Below, one piece after another: positions 1-6,123 of a DNA stretch of 12,316 nucleotides. Made by a program: the position numbers and the translations under genes. Source of the stretch: Pseudonocardiaceae bacterium (GTDB lineage Bacteria; Actinomycetota; Actinomycetes; Mycobacteriales; Pseudonocardiaceae); contig JAICSB010000049.1 in NCBI GenBank assembly GCA_025937115.1, positions 1 through 12,316 of the forward strand, in the 5' to 3' direction. Each line of letters starts with the position of its first letter. The first letter of the stretch is position 1. Below the pieces are notes generated by a model. It was not told the origin of the DNA and ran no database searches. It worked only from the letters and a program-made list of their open reading frames with translations.

Positions 1-259
1 CGTCGGTGGTCACCAGTACCGTCCGGGCGAGCGTGCGTTCCAACACCGCATTGGTCGCCGTCGTGGTGCCGTGCGGCAGCAGCCGCAACGCCGCGCCCGG
101 CCACGCTTGCTCGATTCCGCGGTGCACTCCCACCGCCTGGTTGTCAGGGGTGGTCGGCACCTTCACCGCCCGGGGCCGGTGACCGTCGGCATAGACCACA
201 ACATCGGTGAACGTGCCTCCGACATCCACCCCCGCGCACGCCCCAGCGGGTTCAGCCAT
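1..259 (-). CDS. Hydantoinase/5-oxoprolinase subunit A (HyuA-like), N-terminal part, cut by window edge
   Basis: Only the first 86 codons are present. The translation begins MAEPAGACAGVDVGGTFTD and later reads PHGTTTATNAVLER. The GVDVGGTFTDVVV stretch (about residues 10-22) is the phosphate-binding loop of the ASKHA ATPase fold, and HGTTTATNAVLER is the family signature of the HyuA/OplA N-terminal domain. Members cleave 5-oxoproline, hydantoins or related cyclic amides in the cytoplasm using ATP, usually with a HyuB partner encoded next door, which would lie left of this window. The ATG at 257-259 overlaps the regulator stop at 252-254 by 8 bases, so the two are almost certainly co-transcribed and translationally coupled. 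The substrate cannot be told from this fragment; acetone carboxylase-like members share the same N-terminus. Confidence 0.9.
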   Translation of the reverse strand, partial: MAEPAGACAGVDVGGTFTDVVVYADGHRPRAVKVPTTPDNQAVGVHRGIEQAWPGAALRLLPHGTTTATNAVLERTLARTVLVTTD

Positions 260-977
260 CAGTCGTTCGCTGCGCGTAGGCATCGACTAGCTGCTCCTGC
301 GCCTTGTCCAGATAGGCGGCAAGCAGTTGTTCCGCGCCGGGCCCATCGCCGTTCTCGATGCGCCCGAGGATCTCGCGGTTGGTCGCCAGGTACGGCTCGT
401 GGAACCGGCGCGGATCGGCCATGACATGGAACACCAACCGGAGTTCGGCGAGGATTCTCCGCATCAGCTCGTCCACCCGGGGGCTGCCGGCGAGGGCGGT
501 AAGCGCCTGGTGGAAGTGGAGGTTCGCGGTACCCAATCCCTGCCAATCGAGCTGTTTTCTGGCTTGCTCACCCTCGACGACGGCATCCGCGACCCTCTTC
601 GCGCCGTGCGGCGGGGTGTCGATACCCCGGACAGCCGCGCATTCGACGAGCTTGCGCACTCGGTAGAGATCGGCGACGTCGCTGACCGTCAAAACCCGGA
701 CGAACACCCCGCGGTTGAGCTCGTGGGTGAGCAGCCGCTCATGGGTCAGCAGCTGGAATGCCTCGCGGAGGGTGTTGCGGGACACCCCGAGACCGCTTCC
801 GATGGCGTCCTCGGCCAACCGGGTCCCCGGGGAGAAGAATCCCTCGGCGATGCGGGTGCGGAGCACGTCAGCGACGCGTTCCGCGGTGCTGATGCGGTCG
901 AGCAGCGCGCGGTCGGCCTCCAGCGCCCGGCCTTGGAGGGATAGCTGCCGGACGGATCCGGGGATAGCAGTGTCCAC
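252..977 (-). CDS. GntR-family transcriptional regulator, FadR subfamily (FCD domain)
   Basis: Cytoplasmic one-component repressor or activator, 241 residues from the GTG at 975-977. That start has a GGAGG five bases upstream; in-frame starts further up (ATG at 1047-1049) have poorly placed ribosome sites and would add an implausible N-terminus. The winged helix-turn-helix spans about residues 30-97, with the recognition segment GLGVSRNTLREAFQLL (63-78). The all-helical FCD ligand domain spans about 100-230. The usual FCD metal ligands are only partly kept: H156 of NLHFHQAL is present, but the HREIL histidine is N200 and the later HL histidine is Y222. The gene heads a leftward operon with the HyuA-like gene and is divergent from an MFS transporter. 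A palindrome at 1060-1076 is the probable operator for both directions. Family assignment is firm; the effector is unknown. Confidence 0.93.
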   Translation of the reverse strand: MDTAIPGSVRQLSLQGRALEADRALLDRISTAERVADVLRTRIAEGFFSPGTRLAEDAIGSGLGVSRNTLREAFQLLTHERLLTHELNRGVFVRVLTVSDVADLYRVRKLVECAAVRGIDTPPHGAKRVADAVVEGEQARKQLDWQGLGTANLHFHQALTALAGSPRVDELMRRILAELRLVFHVMADPRRFHEPYLATNREILGRIENGDGPGAEQLLAAYLDKAQEQLVDAYAQRTTDG

Positions 978-1054
978 GGCAACCTCCAGCGGTGCCCGTA
1001 CGGACGAGATCACGAACAGTGAAACGCAGATCGAAGAATGAAGCAACATGCCTC

Positions 1055-1084
1055 TTGTCGGATCGTTCAACGATCCTCTAATGT
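1055..1084 (+). promoter_or_regulatory. Candidate promoter of the MFS-ycsI-like operon
   Basis: TTGTCG (1055-1060) and TAATGT (1079-1084) are separated by 18 bases and resemble -35 and -10 hexamers of a housekeeping sigma factor. Transcription would start near 1091, giving a leader of about 80 bases before the ATG at 1170. The opposite strand of the same block reads TACATT (1085-1080), a possible -10 for the leftward regulator, although its -35 is poor. The two divergent -10 elements would therefore overlap. Seen by eye only. Confidence 0.5.
1060..1076. promoter_or_regulatory. Perfect palindromic operator, probably for the GntR regulator
   Basis: GGATCGTTCAACGATCC is an 8+1+8 perfect inverted repeat. 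It fills the spacer of the rightward promoter and would sit just downstream of the leftward start point. A second right half-site, TTCGACGATCC, occurs at 1115-1125 (one mismatch to TTCAACGATCC). FadR-type regulators bind short palindromes of this size in the divergent region beside their own gene, so this is the expected operator position. Binding itself is inferred. Confidence 0.7.
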
Positions 1085-1169
1085 ACTGAGAGCTGCGCCA
1101 GTGCGAGATTGCGGTTCGACGATCCGGCAAGGTCTCGACTACTCAGCCACCGCCTTGTGAGGTGACGCC

Positions 1170-2405
1170 ATGAGCAGTGGGCTGTTCGCGTCGTTCCGGT
1201 CCCTAGGGTCCGGGGGCCGTCGAGCTTTCGTCGGCGCGTTCGGTGGCTACGCGCTGGACTCCTACGACTTCCAGGTCCTGCCCTTGGGGCTTGTCGCGAT
1301 CGCGGCATCGTTGGGAATCTCCACGGGTGAGGCCGGGTTGCTGAGCACGGTCACCTTGGTGCTCTCCGCGGTGGGTGGTGTTGGCGCGGGCGTCTTGATC
1401 GACCGGATCGGTCGGGTCCGGACGCTGCAGCTCACAGTCATCACCTATGCGGTGTTCACCGTGCTGTGCGGGTTCGCGCCCAACTTCGACACCCTGCTGG
1501 TCTTGCGGGCGCTGCAGGGGCTCGGCTTCGGTGGCGAGTGGGCGGCGGGCGCGATCCTGGTCGCCGAGTACTGCTCACCGCGCTACCGAGGCCGGACGGT
1601 GGGGTTCATCCAGAGTTCGTGGGCGGTGGGTTGGGCACTGTCCGTGGTCGTCTATACTGCCGTGTTCAGCCTGGCCAGCCCGCAGATCGCGTGGCGGCTG
1701 CTGTTCTGGACCGGTGCGCTGCCGGCGCTGCTGGTGTTCTACCTCCGCAGGCGGGTCACCGATGCGCCGATCGTGACGCAGCAGACGCAACGCGAGGAGC
1801 CCCGCGACCGGTTCGGCGCGATCTTCGGGCGACGTCTGGGGCGGACCACCTTCTTTGCGGCGCTGCTGGCCACCGGTGTTCAGGGTGGCTACTACACGCT
1901 GGCCACCTGGTTACCGGCATACCTCAAGACCGAGCGGCACCTGACCGTGGTGGGCACCGGGAGCTACCTGGCGGTGCTCATCTCGGGGGCCTTCGTCGGC
2001 TACATCACCGGCAGCTACCTCACCGACCTGCTTGGCCGGAAGTGGACCTTCGCTCTGTTCGCCGCGCTGTCCGCGGCCCTCATCCTCGCCTACACCCGCG
2101 TCCCCACCGGAGCGAACACCACCGTCCTGGCCCTGGGCTTCCCCCTCGGCCTGTGCACCTCGGCGATCTTCAGCGGGTTCGGGTCGTTCCTCGCCGAGCT
2201 GTACCCGACCGCGCACCGCGGAACCGGGCAGGGGTTCACCTACAACGTCGGCCGCGCCCTCGGAGGGGCTTTCCCCACCCTGGTCGGGTTCCTCGCCGGC
2301 AGCTGGGGCCTGGGCGGCGCCATGGTGTTCGGTGCGGTCGCCTACGGACTCGCCGCCGTCGCCCTCCTCGGTCTACCCGAGACCCGCGGGCGTGAACTCC
2401 TCTGA
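1170..2405 (+). CDS. MFS transporter, carboxylate:proton symporter type
   Basis: A 411-residue integral membrane protein with about twelve hydrophobic segments, normal for the major facilitator superfamily. Visible motifs are D30/D33 in helix 1 (ALDSYDFQVL, as in aromatic acid and sialate symporters), motif A at about 73-84 (GVLIDRIGRVRTL), RALQGLGFGGEWAAGA at 113-128, a second motif A in LTDLLGRKW (284-292), a charged central loop (about 192-225) and the terminal ETRGREL. The GGEW signature is typical of sialate/carboxylate-type and AAHS members. It likely imports an organic acid or amide across the cytoplasmic membrane. The ATG is preceded by GAGGTGA (1159-1165). It is first in a rightward operon with the YcsI-like gene 30 bases downstream, so the substrate is probably what that enzyme and the HyuA-like enzyme act on. 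Confidence 0.9.
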   Translation: MSSGLFASFRSLGSGGRRAFVGAFGGYALDSYDFQVLPLGLVAIAASLGISTGEAGLLSTVTLVLSAVGGVGAGVLIDRIGRVRTLQLTVITYAVFTVLCGFAPNFDTLLVLRALQGLGFGGEWAAGAILVAEYCSPRYRGRTVGFIQSSWAVGWALSVVVYTAVFSLASPQIAWRLLFWTGALPALLVFYLRRRVTDAPIVTQQTQREEPRDRFGAIFGRRLGRTTFFAALLATGVQGGYYTLATWLPAYLKTERHLTVVGTGSYLAVLISGAFVGYITGSYLTDLLGRKWTFALFAALSAALILAYTRVPTGANTTVLALGFPLGLCTSAIFSGFGSFLAELYPTAHRGTGQGFTYNVGRALGGAFPTLVGFLAGSWGLGGAMVFGAVAYGLAAVALLGLPETRGRELL

Positions 2406-2435
2406 GCCTTTTCCCTCATCCATGGAGCCGACACC

Positions 2436-3233
2436 ATGACCACGATCGACGATCCGGCGTCCCTGAGCCCGGCCCAGGCACGTGCCCTGTTCCGGGCCGG
2501 CACTATCGCGCCGACCTCCGGTTGGGCCGCCGGGCACACCCAGGCCAACCTCATCGCGGTCCCCGCGGACTGGGCCTATGACGTCCTGCTGTTCGCCCAC
2601 CGCAACCCCCAGCCGTGCCCCGTTCTGGATGTCACCGACCCTGGCTCGACGACGACGGTCCTCGCGCCCACTGCGGACCTACGCACCGACCTGTCCCGCT
2701 ATCTGATCTGGGAGCACGGCCAACTCGTCGACGAGCCCATCGACGTCGTCGACCGCTGGCGCAACGACCTGGTCACCTTCCTCATCGGGTGCAGCTTCAC
2801 CTTCGAAACCGCGCTCATCCAGGCCGGTGTCTCGCTGCGCCACCTCGAACAAGCACGCAACGTCGCCATGTACGTGACCAACCGGGAATGCCGACCGGCC
2901 GGACGCCTCCACGGGCAGCTCGTCGTCTCTATGCGCCCAATCCCCGCCCATCAGGTCAACACCGCGATACGGGTGAGCGGGCGAATGCCAGCCGTGCACG
3001 GCGCCCCAGTCCACACCGGGAACCCTGCCGCTCTCGGCATCACCGACCTCGACCGCCCCGACTTCGGTGACGCCCTCAACAGCGCGCCCGGGGACGTGCC
3101 GGTGTTCTGGGCCTGCGGGGTCACCACCCAGGCCGCGCTCATGGCCGCGCGCCCACCTTTTGCGATCACTCACGCCCCAGGGCACATGTTCGTCACCGAC
3201 GTCCCTGACGCCGACTACCGGGTGGAGGCCTGA
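2436..3233 (+). CDS. YcsI/DUF1445 family putative hydro-lyase (D-glutamate cyclase-like)
   Basis: A 265-residue soluble protein close to the usual length of the family (B. subtilis YcsI, UPF0317). Conserved blocks are GCSFTFE (118-124), NVAMYVTN (142-149), VVSMRP (163-168), PVFWACGVT (222-230) and [12 protein letters not shown] (244-255). The fold is shared with the D-glutamate cyclase domain of vertebrate DGLUCY, which converts D-glutamate to 5-oxo-D-proline; bacterial members are named putative hydro-lyases and are poorly characterised. In B. subtilis, ycsI sits in the 5-oxoprolinase operon beside a transporter. Here it follows a transporter and lies across from a HyuA-like gene, which supports a 5-oxoproline/D-glutamate-type role. 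The ATG has GGAG at 2424-2427. The stop overlaps the next start as TGATG. Family is firm, reaction is inference. Confidence 0.92.
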   Translation: MTTIDDPASLSPAQARALFRAGTIAPTSGWAAGHTQANLIAVPADWAYDVLLFAHRNPQPCPVLDVTDPGSTTTVLAPTADLRTDLSRYLIWEHGQLVDEPIDVVDRWRNDLVTFLIGCSFTFETALIQAGVSLRHLEQARNVAMYVTNRECRPAGRLHGQLVVSMRPIPAHQVNTAIRVSGRMPAVHGAPVHTGNPAALGITDLDRPDFGDALNSAPGDVPVFWACGVTTQAALMAARPPFAITHAPGHMFVTDVPDADYRVEA

Positions 3234-3514
3234 TGATCCCCACCATGCCAGGGCAGGTGCTGGGCTGGGTCCTGCCGGGCTCGCTCCTACTGATCTGCCT
3301 CGGGCTGCTGCTCGGAGCGAGCTGGACCACCCAGGCCTTACAATCCAAGCTTCGCCGGCAGGCGGAGGAGCGTCGAAGGCTGAACGAGGAGTGGTCGACG
3401 GTTCGCGCTTCCCGCCGGCGGCGGGGCCAGTGCCCACGCTGCGCCAGCCCACTATCCGAACAGCACTGGTATTTCGCGCCGGCTCGCATCGATGACCCAC
3501 CCGATGACGGCTGA
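3233..3514 (+). CDS. Small membrane-anchored protein with a C-terminal CxxC motif, function unknown
   Basis: A 93-residue protein. Residues about 10-29 (GWVLPGSLLLICLGLLLGAS) form one membrane segment. Residues about 34-62 are a strongly basic, probably helical or coiled-coil stretch rich in R, E and Q. The tail contains CPRC (67-70), like half of a zinc ribbon or a redox pair, followed by an aromatic block (HWYFAP) and an acidic end (DDPPDDG). The topology is probably N-out with a cytoplasmic tail, from the positive-inside rule. The ATG overlaps the YcsI-like stop by one base (TGATG), and GGTGGAGG lies at 3221-3228, so it is translationally coupled. I do not recognise the family. It could be an accessory subunit of the transporter or an unrelated hitchhiker. 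Confidence 0.78.
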   Translation: MIPTMPGQVLGWVLPGSLLLICLGLLLGASWTTQALQSKLRRQAEERRRLNEEWSTVRASRRRRGQCPRCASPLSEQHWYFAPARIDDPPDDG

Positions 3515-3549
3515 GTCTTCTCAGTTGCCGCGTGTCCTTCGGGCGCATC

Positions 3550-3579
3550 GGGTAAACGGCGTGTACTGAGAGTTACCCT
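3550..3579 (+). promoter_or_regulatory. Candidate regulatory region of the beta-helix gene
   Basis: GGGTAA (3550-3555) and TTACCC (3573-3578) form a 6-bp inverted repeat with 17 bases between. The right arm overlaps TACCCT (3574-3579), a TANNNT-type -10. No convincing -35 is seen. It lies about 40 bases upstream of the GTG start at 3622. Weak evidence. Confidence 0.25.
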
Positions 3580-3621
3580 TGTCGCGATGTGTGTCTCTGC
3601 GTGGAACAAGGGGAAGTGCCG

Positions 3622-4641
3622 GTGACACGGGTCGCCCGCACGATGTCAGTGTGCGCTGCTGCACTGCTCGCTGGAGGATTGGTCACCGCCGGAGTTGCCT
3701 CCGCTGACGAGCCCTGCACCTACACGATCAACAACATCGATGAGGCACGGGCTGCGCTCAACACTGTGGCGCCCGGAGACATGTTGTGTTTCTTCGGTGG
3801 TGACCTCGCTAACGTGGATCTGACGCTGACCAGGTCCGGAACCGCGAAAGACCCGATCAATCTCGTCTCTGACGGGCACATCACCGTCCACCAACTCCAC
3901 GTGCTCGCCGATCATGTCATCATCCAGGGCTTCACGGTCGTCGGCGGTGGCGAGTTGCTGCTCGCCGGGACGGGCATCGTCGCGCAGAAGAACACGGTTC
4001 ATGACACCCAGCGAGGGGGGATCATCTGCGCTTCCTGCACCGACTCCATTATCGAATCCAACACCGTGACGCATGCCGCTACGACCGGCATCTCCATCAG
4101 TGGGCAGCGGATCACCGTGCGCGAGAATCTGGTGAGCGCAACGGTCGCAGGCGGCGACGGGGACGCTGATGGTGTGCGATTCTTCGGCAACGGCCTTCGG
4201 ATCATCAGTAATTCGATCCAGGACATCTCCGTCAAAGGCTCGCCAGCCGCTCCGCACCCCGATTGTTTCCAGACGTTCGACACCGGCCACTCGGCCACCT
4301 TCGATGTCGACATCATAGGCAACGCCTGTCATAACGTGGCGGAGAACTGCCTGATCGCCACTGGTGACGAAAGTGGCAACAGCGAGGCCCCAGCCGGGGT
4401 CCGGTCGATCACCTTCATCGGCAATGACTGCGTGACCGACGGCGATCAGGCGGTGAACCTGCGCCGCTGGCCCAATGTCGACGTGCGCAAGAACCACCTG
4501 CTCGGTCCGAACCTCAAGCGTGCGGTACTGATCACCAACGGCTCCACCCACAGCACGGTGAGAGACAACATCACGCGAAGCGACGTTGCGGCCGTGAAGA
4601 TCGACGACTCTTCCCGGCCGGGTTTCAACAGTCCCTTCTGA
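3622..4641 (+). CDS. Secreted right-handed parallel beta-helix protein (pectate lyase-like fold)
   Basis: 339 residues from the GTG at 3622, which has AAGGGGAAG (3608-3616) five bases upstream. An earlier ATG (3589) adds MCLCVEQGEVP and lacks such a site. The N-terminus is a Sec signal peptide: short basic TRVAR, hydrophobic core to about residue 28, then ASA before DEPC, so it is exported. The mature part shows regularly spaced strand-turn units of 20-25 residues with N ladders (for example VIIQGFTVVGGG, IVAQKNTVHDT, IIESNTVTHA, ITVRENLVSA, LRIISNSI, VDIIGNACHN, ITFIGNDCVTD, VDVRKNHLLG). This is typical of the beta-helix/NosD-like repeat region of polysaccharide-acting proteins. About eight cysteines in the mature part suggest disulfides outside the cell. 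No catalytic set is recognisable, so lyase activity is unproven. It ends one base from the convergent PAP2 stop. Confidence 0.85.
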   Translation: MTRVARTMSVCAAALLAGGLVTAGVASADEPCTYTINNIDEARAALNTVAPGDMLCFFGGDLANVDLTLTRSGTAKDPINLVSDGHITVHQLHVLADHVIIQGFTVVGGGELLLAGTGIVAQKNTVHDTQRGGIICASCTDSIIESNTVTHAATTGISISGQRITVRENLVSATVAGGDGDADGVRFFGNGLRIISNSIQDISVKGSPAAPHPDCFQTFDTGHSATFDVDIIGNACHNVAENCLIATGDESGNSEAPAGVRSITFIGNDCVTDGDQAVNLRRWPNVDVRKNHLLGPNLKRAVLITNGSTHSTVRDNITRSDVAAVKIDDSSRPGFNSPF

Positions 4642-4642
4642 C

Positions 4643-5344
4643 TTACAGCTGCAGCGCTCGGCGGCGGAATCGAGGCCCGAAGAAATCGAGGCACAATGCC
4701 ACCGCGAGCACGGTAGCCAGAGCAACGCAGTAGCCGGCGACAGTGTCAGTGGCGTAATGGACGCGCAGGGCGACGAGAGAGATCGCGACACCGACCGCCA
4801 CCGCGACTGCGGCGAGGCCGGCGATGAGGCGCAGAATCGTGCTGCGTGGCCACCGCGCTCCGCTGATCAGGATCGCGGTCGCGAAGGCGACCGCGGCGAC
4901 TACCGTCGTGTGACCGCTGGGGAAAGACAGGTGTCCGTCGTTCAGCCGCCCGATGAGCGGCTTGAGGATCAGATCGGTGATGATGATCGCGGTCACGGTG
5001 CCGACGATGGTGAGCAGCACGCCGGCCCAACGCCGGGCCACGGCAGCGGCGCCGGCAACGGCGGCGACGAGGACGGCGGCTTGGCCGGGGTTCCCGAGGC
5101 TGACCAGGGCCGCGGTGATGGGCTGATCCCGGTGCAGAGCGTGTCTGATCAACGCGTCGAGGCTGCGGTCGAGGTGCCCTGGCATGTCCTGATCGGCATA
5201 GCGCATCCCGAAAACGGCAATCACGATGATCGCCAACCCGATTACAAGCACGGCAGGACCCCGCACCCGCTCACCCAGCAGCGGTCGGTACCCCCTCGAA
5301 TCGCGGCCCACCGGGCTAAGGGTAGCTGCCGGACCGACCGCCAT
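4643..5344 (-). CDS. PAP2-family membrane phosphatase
   Basis: A 233-residue polytopic membrane protein with about six hydrophobic segments after a 30-residue N-terminus. The lipid phosphatase signature is present: KPLIGR (128-133, a short form of the KX6RP box), FPSGHTT (141-147, catalytic His145) and RVHYATD (194-200, with the nucleophile-type His196 and Asp200). Members remove phosphate from lipid phosphates such as phosphatidic acid, undecaprenyl or decaprenyl pyrophosphate at the outer face of the membrane. The ATG at 5342-5344 lacks a clear ribosome site and lies inside a 14-bp inverted repeat (5336-5405). A GTG near residue 27 is an alternative start that keeps all membrane helices. 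It is downstream of the Hsp20 gene on the same strand with a 68-base gap, and convergent with the beta-helix gene. Confidence 0.88.
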   Translation of the reverse strand: MAVGPAATLSPVGRDSRGYRPLLGERVRGPAVLVIGLAIIVIAVFGMRYADQDMPGHLDRSLDALIRHALHRDQPITAALVSLGNPGQAAVLVAAVAGAAAVARRWAGVLLTIVGTVTAIIITDLILKPLIGRLNDGHLSFPSGHTTVVAAVAFATAILISGARWPRSTILRLIAGLAAVAVAVGVAISLVALRVHYATDTVAGYCVALATVLAVALCLDFFGPRFRRRALQL

Positions 5345-5405
5345 TCGGAGCCGAACCGCGATCCTGGTCCGTGCTGTGGCCGCTAGGTGGATCCGAATGG
5401 CGGTC
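5336..5405. repeat. 14-bp perfect inverted repeat in the Hsp20-PAP2 gap
   Basis: The left arm at 5336-5349 (GACCGCCATTCGGA) is the exact reverse complement of 5392-5405 (TCCGAATGGCGGTC), with a 42-base loop. The left arm covers the candidate PAP2 ATG. The right arm ends 7 bases from the Hsp20 stop codon at 5413-5415. In a leftward transcript it would form a strong stem. It could terminate Hsp20 transcription, protect its 3' end, or hide the PAP2 start codon. No run of U follows the stem. Confidence 0.75.
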
Positions 5406-5412
5406 TGACGTG

Positions 5413-5910
5413 CTACTTCTTGCTGGCGTCGGGCTCGGGGGTTCGGCGGGTTTGCACCGGGATGCGCTGGCGGACGCCGGAGGAAGCCTTGGGCAGCCGC
5501 AACCGCAGTACACCGTGCTCTATATCGGCGGTGCAGCTCTCGCTGTTGACCTCACCGGGCAGTGTCAACCGGTAGTCGAAGCGGCCCGTCCGGCGCACCC
5601 GTCGCGGATCGTCGTCGCCTTGCTCCGCCCCGCCGTACTCCCCGCCGATGCGCAGGTCCTTGCCCTGCAAATCGATCGTGACGTCGTCTGGACGCACGCC
5701 GGGTAGGTCCGCCTCGACCAGGAAATCGTCATCGGTCTCCTGAATGTCCACCGGCGGCGACCACGAGTTGACGCTGATCCTTGCCACATCGGGAAACGCG
5801 GTGGTCAACATCCGGCTCATCTGATCGAACAAGTCGTCGAACCCGGGAAGTCCGGCGAGCGCATCCCACCGGCGGCCGGGGTAGCGGTTACGGCGCACTG
5901 GCATTGTCAT
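5413..5910 (-). CDS. Hsp20/alpha-crystallin small heat-shock protein
   Basis: A 165-residue ATP-independent holdase chaperone of the cytoplasm. The ATG at 5908-5910 has AAGGAG seven bases upstream; a longer frame to 5997 has no such site. The N-terminus carries FDDLFDQMSRML (24-35), as in actinobacterial Hsp18. The alpha-crystallin domain runs from about 51 (SPPVDIQETDDDFLVEADLPGV) to 141, including GRFDYRLTLPGEV (109-121) and the GVLRLRLPK strand (133-141). The C-terminal anchoring motif is IPV (150-152), an I-x-I/V form needed for oligomer assembly. I did not find a convincing HspR (HAIR) operator in the 213 bases upstream. The linkage to PAP2 may be simple adjacency. Confidence 0.94.
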   Translation of the reverse strand: MTMPVRRNRYPGRRWDALAGLPGFDDLFDQMSRMLTTAFPDVARISVNSWSPPVDIQETDDDFLVEADLPGVRPDDVTIDLQGKDLRIGGEYGGAEQGDDDPRRVRRTGRFDYRLTLPGEVNSESCTADIEHGVLRLRLPKASSGVRQRIPVQTRRTPEPDASKK

Positions 5911-6045
5911 CACGGCTCTCCTTTCAGGTCGAGTACAACTGATGGTGTTCCCCGCGAACCGGCATCTAGTCGACATCACCCTGCTGAAGCTGAGCACACT
6001 TCTTGATCGCGGGGGCGCAGTGACGCAGCTCGCGGTGTGCCGGAC

Positions 6046-6074
6046 TTGCCGGGGTTACCGACCAGTAATAAACT
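6046..6074 (+). promoter_or_regulatory. Candidate fadE5 promoter
   Basis: TTGCCG (6046-6051) and TAAACT (6069-6074) are separated by 17 bases, a good spacing for a housekeeping sigma factor. Transcription would start near 6081 and leave a leader of about 43 bases before the ATG at 6124. It is the best promoter-like pair in the 213-base gap between hsp20 and fadE5. Confidence 0.6.
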
Positions 6075-6092
6075 GAGGTTACCGGTTAGTAG
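6053..6092. promoter_or_regulatory. Two repeated operator-like sites in the fadE5 promoter
   Basis: GGTTACCGACCAGTAA (6053-6068) and GGTTACCGGTTAGTAG (6077-6092) share 12 of 16 bases, exactly 24 bp apart. The first contains the inverted arms TTAC/GTAA (6055-6068); the second has TTAC/GTAG in the same places. One lies between -35 and -10 and the other over the expected start point, the typical layout for repression by a TetR-type lipid regulator. The regulator is not encoded in the window and its identity is inference. Confidence 0.65.
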
Positions 6093-6123
6093 AGCCGGTC
6101 CACGACTGCGTCGGAGCGAAGAC

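Noticed and set aside
327..944. 205-codon plus-strand frame opposite the GntR gene
   Set aside because: Antisense shadow with no motif or ribosome site. The minus strand encodes the HTH and FCD domains.
1466..2395. 309-codon plus-strand frame inside the MFS gene
   Set aside because: Out-of-frame shadow rich in Arg, Pro, Gly and His. The overlapping frame has clear MFS motifs.
1082..3572. Shared 11-mer TGTACTGAGAG at 1082-1092 and 3562-3572
   Set aside because: Many 11-mer pairs are expected by chance in 12 kb. The surrounding bases do not match, so it is not taken as a common regulatory site.
3646..4791. Long open frame of 381 codons on the minus strand
   Set aside because: It lies opposite the beta-helix gene and runs into the PAP2 gene. 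It shows no family features, while the plus strand has a signal peptide, ribosome site and repeats. High-GC shadow.
5911..6045. HspR (HAIR, CTTGAGT-N7-ACTCAAG) operator upstream of Hsp20
   Set aside because: Only loose fragments such as CTGAGC and CTTGATC are present, without the inverted arrangement.
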